From positions 1 through 64,000 of the forward strand of contig CAVWXN010000012.1 of NCBI GenBank assembly GCA_963759125.1: a DNA stretch of 64,000 bases. Reading direction: 5' to 3'. The position numbers and the translations under genes were made by a program. Under the pieces are notes generated by a model. The model made no database searches, had not been told where the DNA came from, and saw nothing but the letters and a program-made list of their open reading frames with translations. Shown piece by piece: positions 53,235-61,414 of the stretch; position 1 is the stretch's first letter; each line of letters starts with the position of its first letter. The stretch is from JABDQA01 sp963759125 (lineage in GTDB: Bacteria; Desulfobacterota; Desulfobulbia; Desulfobulbales; Desulfocapsaceae).

Positions 53235-54419
53235 GTGAGCGCTTATCGCCTGCTGAAAAAAAATGTCATCGCCCGGGAAGGGCTCGATCTGCTTGGAAAA
53301 CAGTTTTCAATATCTGAAGATGAACCGGACCCGCAGGGAATTCTAGTCCGCAGCGCCCGAGTCAACACTGATTCCTACGAGTCGCTGCTGGCCGTCGCCA
53401 GGGCCGGGGCCGGGGTCAACAACATCAGCGTCAACAAAGCCACGGAGCGGGGGATCTGCGTGTTCAACACCCCTGGCGCCAATGCCAACGCCGTCGTCGA
53501 TCTGGTGTTTCCGATGATCGGTGTCTGGCAGCGCAACATCTACCGGGGAATAAAATTTTGTGAATCACTCGAGGAACTTGAAGGAGACCAGGTCGACGGT
53601 GAGGTGGAACGGCAGAAATCTGTCTTTCGGGGCGTGGAAATTGCCGGTAAGACCCTGGCAGTGGTCGGGCTTGGTCAGATCGGGGTCAGGCTGGCCAACG
53701 GCGGTATTCACCGGTTTATGAAGGTCAAGGGGTTCGACCCGAAGCCGGTGCTGGCCAATATTCATATGCTGCTGCCCGATGTCGAGCTTGTTCACTCCCT
53801 CGACCAGGCAATCGGGAAAGCCGATATAGTCAGCCTGCATGTTCCCCTGATCGACAAGACGAGAAATCTGGTCAACAATGAATTCATCGCCAGGATGAAG
53901 AAAGGGGCATTGCTGGTTAATTATGCCCGGGGCCCGATCGTTAACGAGGAGGCGGTGCTGGCCGCCCTGGACAGCCGCCGGCTGAGCGGTTATATCGCCG
54001 ATTTCCCCACCGAGAAGCTGATCGGACACGACCGGGTCCTGCTCACTCCCCACCTCGGGGCTTCCACTTCCGAGTCTGAAGAAAACTGCGCCATGATGGC
54101 TGTCCGGGAACTATCGAATTACCTGCGCTACGGAAACATTACCAACAGCGTCAATTTCCCCAACGTCGAAATGATTCCGTCCGATCTGGTGCGGACCAGG
54201 CTGATAGTCATCAACCGGGACGTGCCCGGCATGATCGCCTTTATCACCAACGTGCTTGGCAATAACCAGATCAATATCGACTCATACAAGAACGAGTCCA
54301 ACGGTACGATCGGCTACAATATTATAGATATGGAATCAGATGTACCGGACTCCATCCTCGATCTGATCGAATGCAACGACGATGTGATACGAACCCGGAT
54401 AATCGCCTTCAACCGCTAA
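53235..54419 (+). CDS. serA: D-3-phosphoglycerate dehydrogenase with C-terminal ACT domain
   Basis: The 394-residue enzyme has the D-2-hydroxyacid dehydrogenase core: VARAGAGVNNISVNKATERGI, the NAD loop VVGLGQIGVRLA (about residue 137), LVNYARGPIVNEEAV with the catalytic arginine, and LTPHLGASTSESEENC with the catalytic histidine. From about residue 320 it ends in an ACT-like domain (RDVPGMIAFITNVLGNNQINID). It makes phosphohydroxypyruvate, the first step of serine synthesis, and the ACT domain may sense serine. A GTG start follows ACGGGAG. It stands alone. Confidence 0.93.
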   Translation: MSAYRLLKKNVIAREGLDLLGKQFSISEDEPDPQGILVRSARVNTDSYESLLAVARAGAGVNNISVNKATERGICVFNTPGANANAVVDLVFPMIGVWQRNIYRGIKFCESLEELEGDQVDGEVERQKSVFRGVEIAGKTLAVVGLGQIGVRLANGGIHRFMKVKGFDPKPVLANIHMLLPDVELVHSLDQAIGKADIVSLHVPLIDKTRNLVNNEFIARMKKGALLVNYARGPIVNEEAVLAALDSRRLSGYIADFPTEKLIGHDRVLLTPHLGASTSESEENCAMMAVRELSNYLRYGNITNSVNFPNVEMIPSDLVRTRLIVINRDVPGMIAFITNVLGNNQINIDSYKNESNGTIGYNIIDMESDVPDSILDLIECNDDVIRTRIIAFNR

Positions 54420-54613
54420 CCTGACGTCCATGGAAAACAACAAAGTTTAAAAACACAAATACGTAGTGATTTATTTTGTATGCCTGTGGCTTTCCCTAAA
54501 ATACGGTTTGTATTTTTAATCAAGGATGAAAAAACAAAATTTCCAACCTGCGCTCGAGTCGATACTACCTGCTATCCCGCGTCGCTTTTGGGGGAGGCAT
54601 ATTAGATCAACTC

Positions 54614-55546
54614 ATGGCTGACAAGATCCCCATAGTAATTGGCAGAAGCCGTGGTTACGACATCGGCAGGATCAAGGAATTCTGTGACCAGGCGGCTCCG
54701 CACCTCGACTTGCCCGAGAGTCTGCATGGTACCGCCGTGCTGCTCAAACCGAACCTGATCAGCAGCAGGGCCTCGAGACTGGCCTGCAGTGAGGCCCGGT
54801 TCGTCAGGGGAGTAGCCGAGTGGTTTGTCGACCAGGGCGCCCGGCTGAGTATTGGAGATTCTCCATCATTCGGCAGTGCTGCTCAGGTGATAAAAAAAAT
54901 GGGCATAGACGCCGAACTCGAGGGACTCGATGTTGCCATCGTGGAATTTAAAACCCCAAGAGAGCATCGGCTAACCCATGGGGTCAAAGTCGGCATAGCT
55001 GAGGAAGCGCTGGGCTGCGACCTGCTGGTCAATCTTCCCCGGATAAAGGCCCACAATCAGATGTATGTAACCATAGCGGTGAAAAATTTCTTTGGTATCG
55101 TCTGCGGCATGCGTAAGGCGATGTGCCACATGAAAAACGGTCTGTCGCACCGAAAATTTGGGGATTTGATGCTTGATCTGACCACCTTGTTGCCCCACAG
55201 CATAAGCCTGGTAGATGGTATTCGAACAATGAATAAACGGGGGCCGATCAACGGTGAACCGCTCGATCTGGGTTGTTTGTGCGGCGGCAAGGACCCTGTC
55301 GCGGTTGATACACTGCTGCTTTCACTGCTTGAACTCGATGAAAAAAAATGTCCGGTCTGGCGGGCAGCGGCAGCCAGAGCGTTTCCCGGTGCGCAGCTCG
55401 GCGCCATCGACTGCCTTGGGGTGCCGCCCGAATCTTTTGCGGGCAGCGGCTTTCGGGCACCGACCATATTGAACCCGGTGCCCTTCAACCCCTTCCGCTT
55501 TTTGAACAGCTCGCTGCGCCGGGCCATGGCATCGGCCAATGGTTGA
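54614..55546 (+). CDS. DUF362 domain protein
   Basis: The 310-residue protein shows the DUF362 pattern: VLLKPNLISSRASRLACSEARFVRGVAEWF, SIGDSPSFGSA, CDLLVNLPRIKAHNQMYVTIAVKNFFGIVCGMRKAMCH and ISLVDGIRTMNKRGPINGEP. Many members carry an extra ferredoxin domain; this one does not. DUF362 proteins are frequent in anaerobes and are of unknown function. It is followed 29 bases later by the FabL-type reductase gene, so the two form an operon. Confidence 0.88.
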   Translation: MADKIPIVIGRSRGYDIGRIKEFCDQAAPHLDLPESLHGTAVLLKPNLISSRASRLACSEARFVRGVAEWFVDQGARLSIGDSPSFGSAAQVIKKMGIDAELEGLDVAIVEFKTPREHRLTHGVKVGIAEEALGCDLLVNLPRIKAHNQMYVTIAVKNFFGIVCGMRKAMCHMKNGLSHRKFGDLMLDLTTLLPHSISLVDGIRTMNKRGPINGEPLDLGCLCGGKDPVAVDTLLLSLLELDEKKCPVWRAAAARAFPGAQLGAIDCLGVPPESFAGSGFRAPTILNPVPFNPFRFLNSSLRRAMASANG

Positions 55547-55575
55547 CCAGTGAAATTCTTCCATGAGGTCTTCTT

Positions 55576-56328
55576 ATGTTTAATTTGACAGGCAAGGTCG
55601 CCCTGGTCACTGGCGGCTCCAGGGGTATCGGCAGGGCGATCTCCATCCGCCTGGCTGAGCACGGCATGGATATCGTGGTCAACTACGTTCGTCACAAGCA
55701 GGACGCACTGGCCACCGCCAAAGAAGTCGAGAAATTCGGGCAGCGCTGTCTACTGGTCAAGGCCAATGTCGCCAAAGAATCAGATGTCGACATCATGTTC
55801 GATCAGATTGCCGAAGAGTTTGGCTGCCTCGACGTGCTGGTGAGCAATGCCGCCTCGGGAGTCCTCAAACCGGTACTCGAGTTGACCGAACGCCATTGGA
55901 ACTGGGCCATGGACATCAACGCCCGGGCCCTGCTCAGCCTGGTGCAGCACGCGCTGCCGTTGATGAAAGAGGGGGGCAGGGTGATTGCCGTGTCCAGCCT
56001 GGGGTCGGTGCGGGCCATCGAGAACTACACCACGGTCGGTGCCTCCAAAGCGGCAATGGAGTCACTGGTTCGTCATCTGGCTGTCGAGCTTGGACCCCGA
56101 GGCATACGGGTCAATACGGTCAGTGCCGGGGCGGTGGATACCGATGCCCTGAAAAAATTCCCCAACCGGGAAATAATTCTTGAAAATGCGCTGAAACGTA
56201 CACCGCTGGGCCGACTGATCACCACTGACGATGTGGCTGATGTCACCCTTTTCCTGTGCAGTAATCTGTCCAGCATGATCCAGGGGCAGGTGGTAACCGT
56301 CGACGGCGGTTATGCGATCATGGGCTGA
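55576..56328 (+). CDS. FabL-type enoyl-ACP reductase or related SDR
   Basis: The 250-residue SDR has the cofactor loop TGGSRGIG (residues 12-19) and the core SNAAS (90-94). The catalytic pair is Tyr151 and Lys158, spaced Y-x6-K (YTTVGASK). FabG-type SDRs have Y-x3-K; the x6 spacing and SLGSVRAIENYTTVGASKAAMESLVRHLAVELGPRGIRVN match the FabL (enoyl-ACP reductase III) group, so fatty-acid enoyl reduction with NADPH is the best guess. It ends VTVDGGYAIMG. It is in an operon with the DUF362 gene. Confidence 0.82.
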   Translation: MFNLTGKVALVTGGSRGIGRAISIRLAEHGMDIVVNYVRHKQDALATAKEVEKFGQRCLLVKANVAKESDVDIMFDQIAEEFGCLDVLVSNAASGVLKPVLELTERHWNWAMDINARALLSLVQHALPLMKEGGRVIAVSSLGSVRAIENYTTVGASKAAMESLVRHLAVELGPRGIRVNTVSAGAVDTDALKKFPNREIILENALKRTPLGRLITTDDVADVTLFLCSNLSSMIQGQVVTVDGGYAIMG

Positions 56329-56383
56329 TGCCTCCTCCCGAGGGTTACTGGCCCGCTGACCTGGGAAAAGAACACAGCCAGCG

Positions 56384-58021
56384 CTACCTGGCGGTGAGGG
56401 CATCAATACCCCTTCTACAGATCAGGGTCATTACCACTGCGGACAGAGCAATCATCGCGACGACCCAGAAAAATATAAGCAGCGCATCTGAAAGCGGCAG
56501 GCCGCCGCTTCTGAGCCAGGCCCGGATCAGCCGATAGGTCGGGGATACACCGCTGAACAGTACTACCAGCATGTAGGAAATGGCGCAAAAAAAATAAAAC
56601 ACCGAACCTGGTCCCATTGCCGTACTTCTATTCTCTGCGTGATAGTCAGCAAAGATCGCCCCGAAGCCAAGCGCCAGGGCCACCACAGTCCAGCAGATCA
56701 GCAGCGCACAAAACAGTGAAATCCACCACATCGGTCCGTCGATTTGCAGAAAGTGATTGGAGACGCTGACCAGTACAAGGATTAGCAGGGTAAAAGGGAT
56801 CAGGTAGAAAAGATATTTATAGAAGAAGAATCTGGTCGCACTCATCGGCGAAGTCCTGATCAGGTAGAAGGCTCCTCCTTCGCCGCCGATGGAAGGGTAG
56901 ACAAATCGGGCGGCCAGGGCAGCTGCCAGAAATCCGCTCAGGCCGATATTGCCAAAGGCAATCAGATTGGCCACGTAGGCGCTGCCGAAAGTCCTCTCCA
57001 GCGGTAACACCTTGAAATTGTATAGATAGACAATCACCAGGGCGCCGATCATGAAAAATTGCGACCATTCCTTGGAATCCCTCAAAAATGAGATGCTTTC
57101 TTTGCGAAAGACCCAGAGCAGACGCGAGCGGCCCCAGCCAGCCTCTTTGAATCGGTGCTGACCGCCAAACGACTCCTGTGATTTGGAAAAACCGGACACG
57201 AAAAAGCGGGCCATGAGGAATTCACCGCAGAACAACAGGACCGGTGGAGTCAATAGAATCAATCCGACCAGCAGTAAATCGATGTCCCTGTCCAGGAGAT
57301 AGGAAGACAGCATGTTCGAGGTCCAACTTGCCGGCAGCCAGAAACCGGCCGGGTTGGATATGGCCGACATATACTCGACGAACTGGCCGTATTTTTCGGG
57401 GTTTACCAGGTCTTCGGGGCGCATCAGGCGAAAAATGAGATAGAGGAAGACGCCGAAGCAGATCGATAGATAGACGATGATATCCTTGGTTCGGCGGGCT
57501 GGAAACAGATAGACCAGCACAATCACGAAGATCATGGCCAAGCCACAGGCGGTGAAGGCTGTGGCCGGTACGGCCGCTGCCAGAAGCGGCCAGTAGAGAG
57601 GACCGGCGCCGAAAACCACGCCGAAAGCTCCGAAAATAGGCAGTGAAAAGAGGAGCATCATCCAGGAGGTATTGAGAAAGGTGGTAAACATGCGCATCCG
57701 GAAGAGTTCCTCGAGCGTTACCGGGGCGGCGACGATGATTTCGTTGTCGTGGGACAGGTAGAGGGTCGTGACACCGGCGATCATCGAGGAAAAGATCAGC
57801 ATCGCAAAGATGGTGATCCAGGCCATCTGGAAGATTTTCATGGAAAGGATGATGCCCAGTTCGCTCTGGCTGTGGAAATAACTCACGCTCTTGTAGGTGA
57901 GCAGATAGAGGGCCGCACAGATAAGCGTTCCCAGAAGACCGAGCACGAGGAGCTTGAGCCGGGCCCGGGTGGCGAAAAAGCGATTGATCGCCGTTCTGAA
58001 AAAGGGAAGGTAGAGCCTCAT
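56384..58021 (-). CDS. ABC transporter permease (exporter type)
   Basis: The 545-residue membrane protein has about 12 hydrophobic helices in two sets, separated by a soluble region (about residues 255-300, SGFSKSQESFGGQHRFKEAGWGRSRLLWVFRKESISFLRDSKEWSQ). This is the layout of the putative ABC exporter permeases (PF16949-like) that work with a single ATPase. The substrate is unknown. It starts eight bases after the ATPase stop, so they are translated together; the ATG at 58021 was chosen over an earlier one inside the ATPase gene. Confidence 0.8.
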   Translation of the reverse strand: MRLYLPFFRTAINRFFATRARLKLLVLGLLGTLICAALYLLTYKSVSYFHSQSELGIILSMKIFQMAWITIFAMLIFSSMIAGVTTLYLSHDNEIIVAAPVTLEELFRMRMFTTFLNTSWMMLLFSLPIFGAFGVVFGAGPLYWPLLAAAVPATAFTACGLAMIFVIVLVYLFPARRTKDIIVYLSICFGVFLYLIFRLMRPEDLVNPEKYGQFVEYMSAISNPAGFWLPASWTSNMLSSYLLDRDIDLLLVGLILLTPPVLLFCGEFLMARFFVSGFSKSQESFGGQHRFKEAGWGRSRLLWVFRKESISFLRDSKEWSQFFMIGALVIVYLYNFKVLPLERTFGSAYVANLIAFGNIGLSGFLAAALAARFVYPSIGGEGGAFYLIRTSPMSATRFFFYKYLFYLIPFTLLILVLVSVSNHFLQIDGPMWWISLFCALLICWTVVALALGFGAIFADYHAENRSTAMGPGSVFYFFCAISYMLVVLFSGVSPTYRLIRAWLRSGGLPLSDALLIFFWVVAMIALSAVVMTLICRRGIDALTAR

Positions 58022-58028
58022 CGTTATC

Positions 58029-58805
58029 TCATCGTTGACGCAGGGCGGCGACCACTTCCTGGAGTTCAAAGGCGCCGGTTAGCTGCAGGAAGAGATCCTC
58101 GAGATTTGCCGCGCCATGTTTTGCCTGGGCCTTCAGAGAGTCTACGCTGCCGCCGGCGATGATCCGACCGTCTCGGATGATGCAGACCCGGTGGCACAGT
58201 TCCTCGGCAATCTCCATAGAGTGGGTCGAGAGGAATATGGTGGTGCCGCTTTCAGCTTTCGATTTAAACAGCTCCTTGACGATTCTGGCACTTTTCGGGT
58301 CGAGCCCGATCATGGGTTCATCGACAACGATCAGGGGTTGATCGAGCATGAAAATCGAGGTCATGATCAACTTCTGCCGCATACCGTGGGAATAACTTTC
58401 AATCAGGTTATTGCGCCAGTCGTGGAGGTCAAAGAGTTTCAGGTAGCTCTCGCCCTGTTTAACCCAGGTCTTGCCATCGGGTGGGGGGTAGAGACTTGAG
58501 ATAAAGCTCAGATACTCGGCACCGGTGAGCTTCTCATAGAGAAAGGGGCGGTCGGGAATATAACCGGTCAGTTCCCGGCAGCGTCTCGCCTCGCTTGCCA
58601 TATCATGGCCGCAGATTGAAATGGCTCCGGAGCTGGGCTGCAGCAGTCCGGCAATCATCTTGATGGTGGTGGTTTTGCCCGCCCCATTGGGGCCGAGAAA
58701 TCCGAGGATTTCACCTTTCTGCACCTGTAGATCAATTGTATCGACCGCAGTCAGCCGGTCGAATGTCTTGCTCAGTTTTTCAAGGGTTAGTATCGGCTCG
58801 CTCAT
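58029..58805 (-). CDS. ABC transporter ATP-binding protein
   Basis: The 258-residue protein has Walker A GPNGAGKTT (about residue 37), the Q-loop, the signature YSHGMRQKL, Walker B LIVVDEP followed by MIGLDPKS, and STHSM as the H-loop. The ABC-2/exporter style, with DLQVQKGEILGFLGPNGAGKTT, fits its neighbour, the large permease. It energises export, probably of a lipid, peptide or polysaccharide. It is 31 bases downstream of the transglutaminase gene. Confidence 0.92.
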   Translation of the reverse strand: MSEPILTLEKLSKTFDRLTAVDTIDLQVQKGEILGFLGPNGAGKTTTIKMIAGLLQPSSGAISICGHDMASEARRCRELTGYIPDRPFLYEKLTGAEYLSFISSLYPPPDGKTWVKQGESYLKLFDLHDWRNNLIESYSHGMRQKLIMTSIFMLDQPLIVVDEPMIGLDPKSARIVKELFKSKAESGTTIFLSTHSMEIAEELCHRVCIIRDGRIIAGGSVDSLKAQAKHGAANLEDLFLQLTGAFELQEVVAALRQR

Positions 58806-58836
58806 ATCAGTTAGCTGGACGGCTGTGTAGTGGTAA

Positions 58837-60285
58837 TCATTGATGCAGTGGTTCGATCTGCAGATTGTTAATCAGGGCGCCGATCTTGATCTGTTCCTGG
58901 AGTTCTCCTTCGATAAATTTCAGGTGGCTGAGATCGGCGGGCAACTGATTGGTGGTTGTATCGAGGCTGATCCACTGACCACCGACACAGACCTCATTCC
59001 AGGCATGGTAATAAAATGCCTGCTTGTGGTAGACGACTCCCACCGCAATGGTGGTTGGAATTCCAGCAGCCCGGCTCAAGGCGGCGAAGAGTGAAGCATG
59101 TTCGTTGCAGTCCCCAATGCCCGCTTTCAGAGTGGTCAGGGCGTCCGGAATGCCTATCACCGGGCGTTTCTCAAGATTCGTGTAGACCCACTCCGCCAGT
59201 GTTTTTACCTTCTCCAGATCACCTGTCTGGTCCCGGGTGAGGGCCTGGCTCTGTTCGATGATTTCCGGGGCACCGGACTGGATGTAGGGAGAAGCGAGCA
59301 GCTGCTCCTGGGCCTCAGCACAGATGCCCGGCTCTGAACCCAGAGAGGAGAGATCCTCCTTGACGACCCTGAGGATCTGATCGTCGAAGCTCTGACGGCC
59401 GGAGTTGAGGGCGAATTCGATCTCCTCGGGAAGTTTAATCCGGTAACGGGCCTCGGTTTTGGAGGCAAGGTCGAACATCTCCCCGGTGACTTCGACGGCA
59501 ACCGAGGCGAGCAGGTCGGAGCGGCCTTCCTCCGAGGTCGCCATCGATTTGGCTTTGAACTCTGGTTCTTTGATAAAGACGAAACCGGCCGGAGATTCCT
59601 CCTTGATTACCATACCGTCGTCGTCGAGCCAGGAATTCAGTCTGGCCCCGCCGAAATTCTCGGTGAAGCGGTGGAGGTTATAGACCCGGTCGTTGATCAG
59701 GACCTTCTCCTTGCCCCGATATTCTATCACCGATTCCTTGCCGGTCAGTGAAAATGGATCGAACCAGGGAATTTTTAGTTTTTCGCCCTCCCCTATATCC
59801 TGGTTCAACAGATAGGAGCGTCTGGAGGTGGACAGCCGAGGCGGACCGTCCAGCACAACCTGGTCCCTGACCACATTGTTGCCCGTGTCGAGTTCAAAGC
59901 TGACGGTGTTCCCGTTTACGGATCCATCGGCGTGCATCTGGTAAAAAGGAGAGTTAAAGGAAAACTTAAAACTGATCAGGTCGCTCTGGCTGCCCAGCAA
60001 GGCATCGAGATCTAGTTCAACCGGATGGTTTTGCCCCGAGATCATGAGCTCCATTCTGGCCTGCTGTTTGATCCTGAGGGTCTGGTCATCCTGGGGCAGA
60101 AATTGATGTTCCACATAGCCGATTTTATCGTCCTTGAAATATATCGACTGATATTCTACCCGTCTGTCGCGTTCCAGGGCCATAACTTCCCTGGTGTCCA
60201 GAGTGCGAACGAAGAAATCCCGGTGCAGCAGAAGTCCCAGCAGCAGGAACCAGATGATAAACAGGCTTGCCTTTACAAGACGCAT
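58837..60285 (-). CDS. Transglutaminase-like domain protein, membrane-anchored
   Basis: The 482-residue protein has an N-terminal membrane anchor (residues 3-21), a large beta-rich extracytoplasmic region, and a C-terminal transglutaminase-like domain. The catalytic triad is visible: Cys in GIGDCNEHASLFAALSRAAGIP, His in YYHAWNEV and Asp in SLDTTTNQLPAD. Such proteins are usually peptidases or cross-linking enzymes acting in the periplasm. It is the first gene of an operon with the ABC ATPase and permease, which suggests that the three work on one exported or processed substrate. Confidence 0.88.
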   Translation of the reverse strand: MRLVKASLFIIWFLLLGLLLHRDFFVRTLDTREVMALERDRRVEYQSIYFKDDKIGYVEHQFLPQDDQTLRIKQQARMELMISGQNHPVELDLDALLGSQSDLISFKFSFNSPFYQMHADGSVNGNTVSFELDTGNNVVRDQVVLDGPPRLSTSRRSYLLNQDIGEGEKLKIPWFDPFSLTGKESVIEYRGKEKVLINDRVYNLHRFTENFGGARLNSWLDDDGMVIKEESPAGFVFIKEPEFKAKSMATSEEGRSDLLASVAVEVTGEMFDLASKTEARYRIKLPEEIEFALNSGRQSFDDQILRVVKEDLSSLGSEPGICAEAQEQLLASPYIQSGAPEIIEQSQALTRDQTGDLEKVKTLAEWVYTNLEKRPVIGIPDALTTLKAGIGDCNEHASLFAALSRAAGIPTTIAVGVVYHKQAFYYHAWNEVCVGGQWISLDTTTNQLPADLSHLKFIEGELQEQIKIGALINNLQIEPLHQ

Positions 60286-60453
60286 GGCGCAAAAAGAGAA
60301 GTTAGGTAAGGAGCAGCAAAAAGATATTTCAAAGTAATGAATTTGTCCTTATGTTGAGGTGCCAAATAATCAAATCATTAAGATAAGAACCATCATAGCA
60401 TGGGCAAAGCTGTTTTTAAAAGGAAGCGAGTTATTTTCGTCGTCTCTCAATAT

Positions 60454-60510
60454 GGGGACACAATACTTAAGGTGACCCCGAACTTGGGACACTTTAAGTA
60501 TTGTGTCCCC
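60454..60510. repeat. GGGGACACAATA palindromic element, family A, copy 3
   Basis: Ends GGGGACACAATACTTAA (60454-60470) and TTAAGTATTGTGTCCCC (60494-60510) form a perfect 17-bp inverted repeat that extends inward with two mismatches. It lies in the divergent region between the transglutaminase gene and maf. Confidence 0.9.
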
Positions 60511-60551
60511 TCAATCACCCCCTCAATCACCACCCGTTTTAATATGGAGTC

Positions 60552-61181
60552 ATGTTCCAAACCATAAAACCACTCATCCTCGCCTCCGGTTCGCCAAGAA
60601 GAAAAACATTGCTGGCAACCCTTGGGCTGGAGTTCTCAGTCGTTGTTCCCGAGGTCGATGAAAGCCCTTTCTCCGGGGAAATGGAGGAAACCTATACGCT
60701 GAGAATGGCGCAGTTGAAAGGAGAAGAGGTCAGCAGAACCAATCCGTCGGCCTGGGTAGTCTCGGCAGACACCGTGGTGGTTTTTGAAGACCGACTGCTC
60801 ACCAAACCGGCGAACGCTGACCAGGCAATTGCAATGCTGCTTTTGCTTTCCGGCCGCGAACACCAGGTCAGAACCGGCTTCTGCCTCTGCTGCCTGGACC
60901 GGGATGTGAGTGTCGTTCGTTCGGTCCTCTCGCGGGTCCGTTTCAAACACTTTGATCTGGGCTGGGCCAAAGCCTATACCAGGACCGGCGAGCCCCTGGA
61001 CAAGGCGGGCGGCTACGGTATTCAGGGCCGGGGAGGGGTATTGGTTGAGTCCGTACATGGTTCCTACTCAAATGTGGTCGGACTTCCGCTGGCTGAAGTG
61101 GTCGACTTGCTGAGCGAACATCGGGTAATTGTTCCTGCAGAAGAAAACCAGGCGGGTAAGGATAGAGTAAACAAAGGTTGA
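60552..61181 (+). CDS. maf: Maf-family nucleoside triphosphate pyrophosphatase
   Basis: The 209-residue protein has Maf motifs: LASGSPRRKTLLATLGL at the start, the VSADTVV motif with its acidic residue, GREHQVRTGFCL, and GYGIQGRGGVLVESVHGSYSNVVGLPL. Maf proteins hydrolyse non-canonical or dTTP/UTP nucleotides and affect division. Length is standard. It is followed by repeat family B and then the primase-helicase gene. Confidence 0.93.
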   Translation: MFQTIKPLILASGSPRRKTLLATLGLEFSVVVPEVDESPFSGEMEETYTLRMAQLKGEEVSRTNPSAWVVSADTVVVFEDRLLTKPANADQAIAMLLLLSGREHQVRTGFCLCCLDRDVSVVRSVLSRVRFKHFDLGWAKAYTRTGEPLDKAGGYGIQGRGGVLVESVHGSYSNVVGLPLAEVVDLLSEHRVIVPAEENQAGKDRVNKG

Positions 61182-61214
61182 TCCAAGCGCTGCCGGCAGG
61201 CTAGAATAGTTTTC

Positions 61215-61345
61215 GATGGGAAACGGCACTTTTGCCCGAATCTTCGTTGTGCTCGAAATTTTATCCTCGGACATTGAATAGACCTGCGGTAAAGTTTCAC
61301 GGACGGTTCGATCTTGAAGCAAAAAGACTCGTTTCTCGATGAAGA
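61215..61345. repeat. Dispersed palindromic repeat, family B, copy 3
   Basis: It shares ACTTTTGCCCGAATCTTCGTTG, TCGAAATTTTATCCTCGGACATTGAA, TGCGGTAAAGTTTC and GATCTTGAAGCAAAA blocks with copies 1 and 2. The GAAATTTTATCC and GGTAAAGTTTC arms can pair. It lies between maf and the primase-helicase gene. Confidence 0.72.
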
Positions 61346-61414
61346 ACAGAATAGACGGGAATAGAGGGACCCCTGAGTGCAGACTATCTTCCCCACCTAC
61401 AAGGCGAGCATCCG

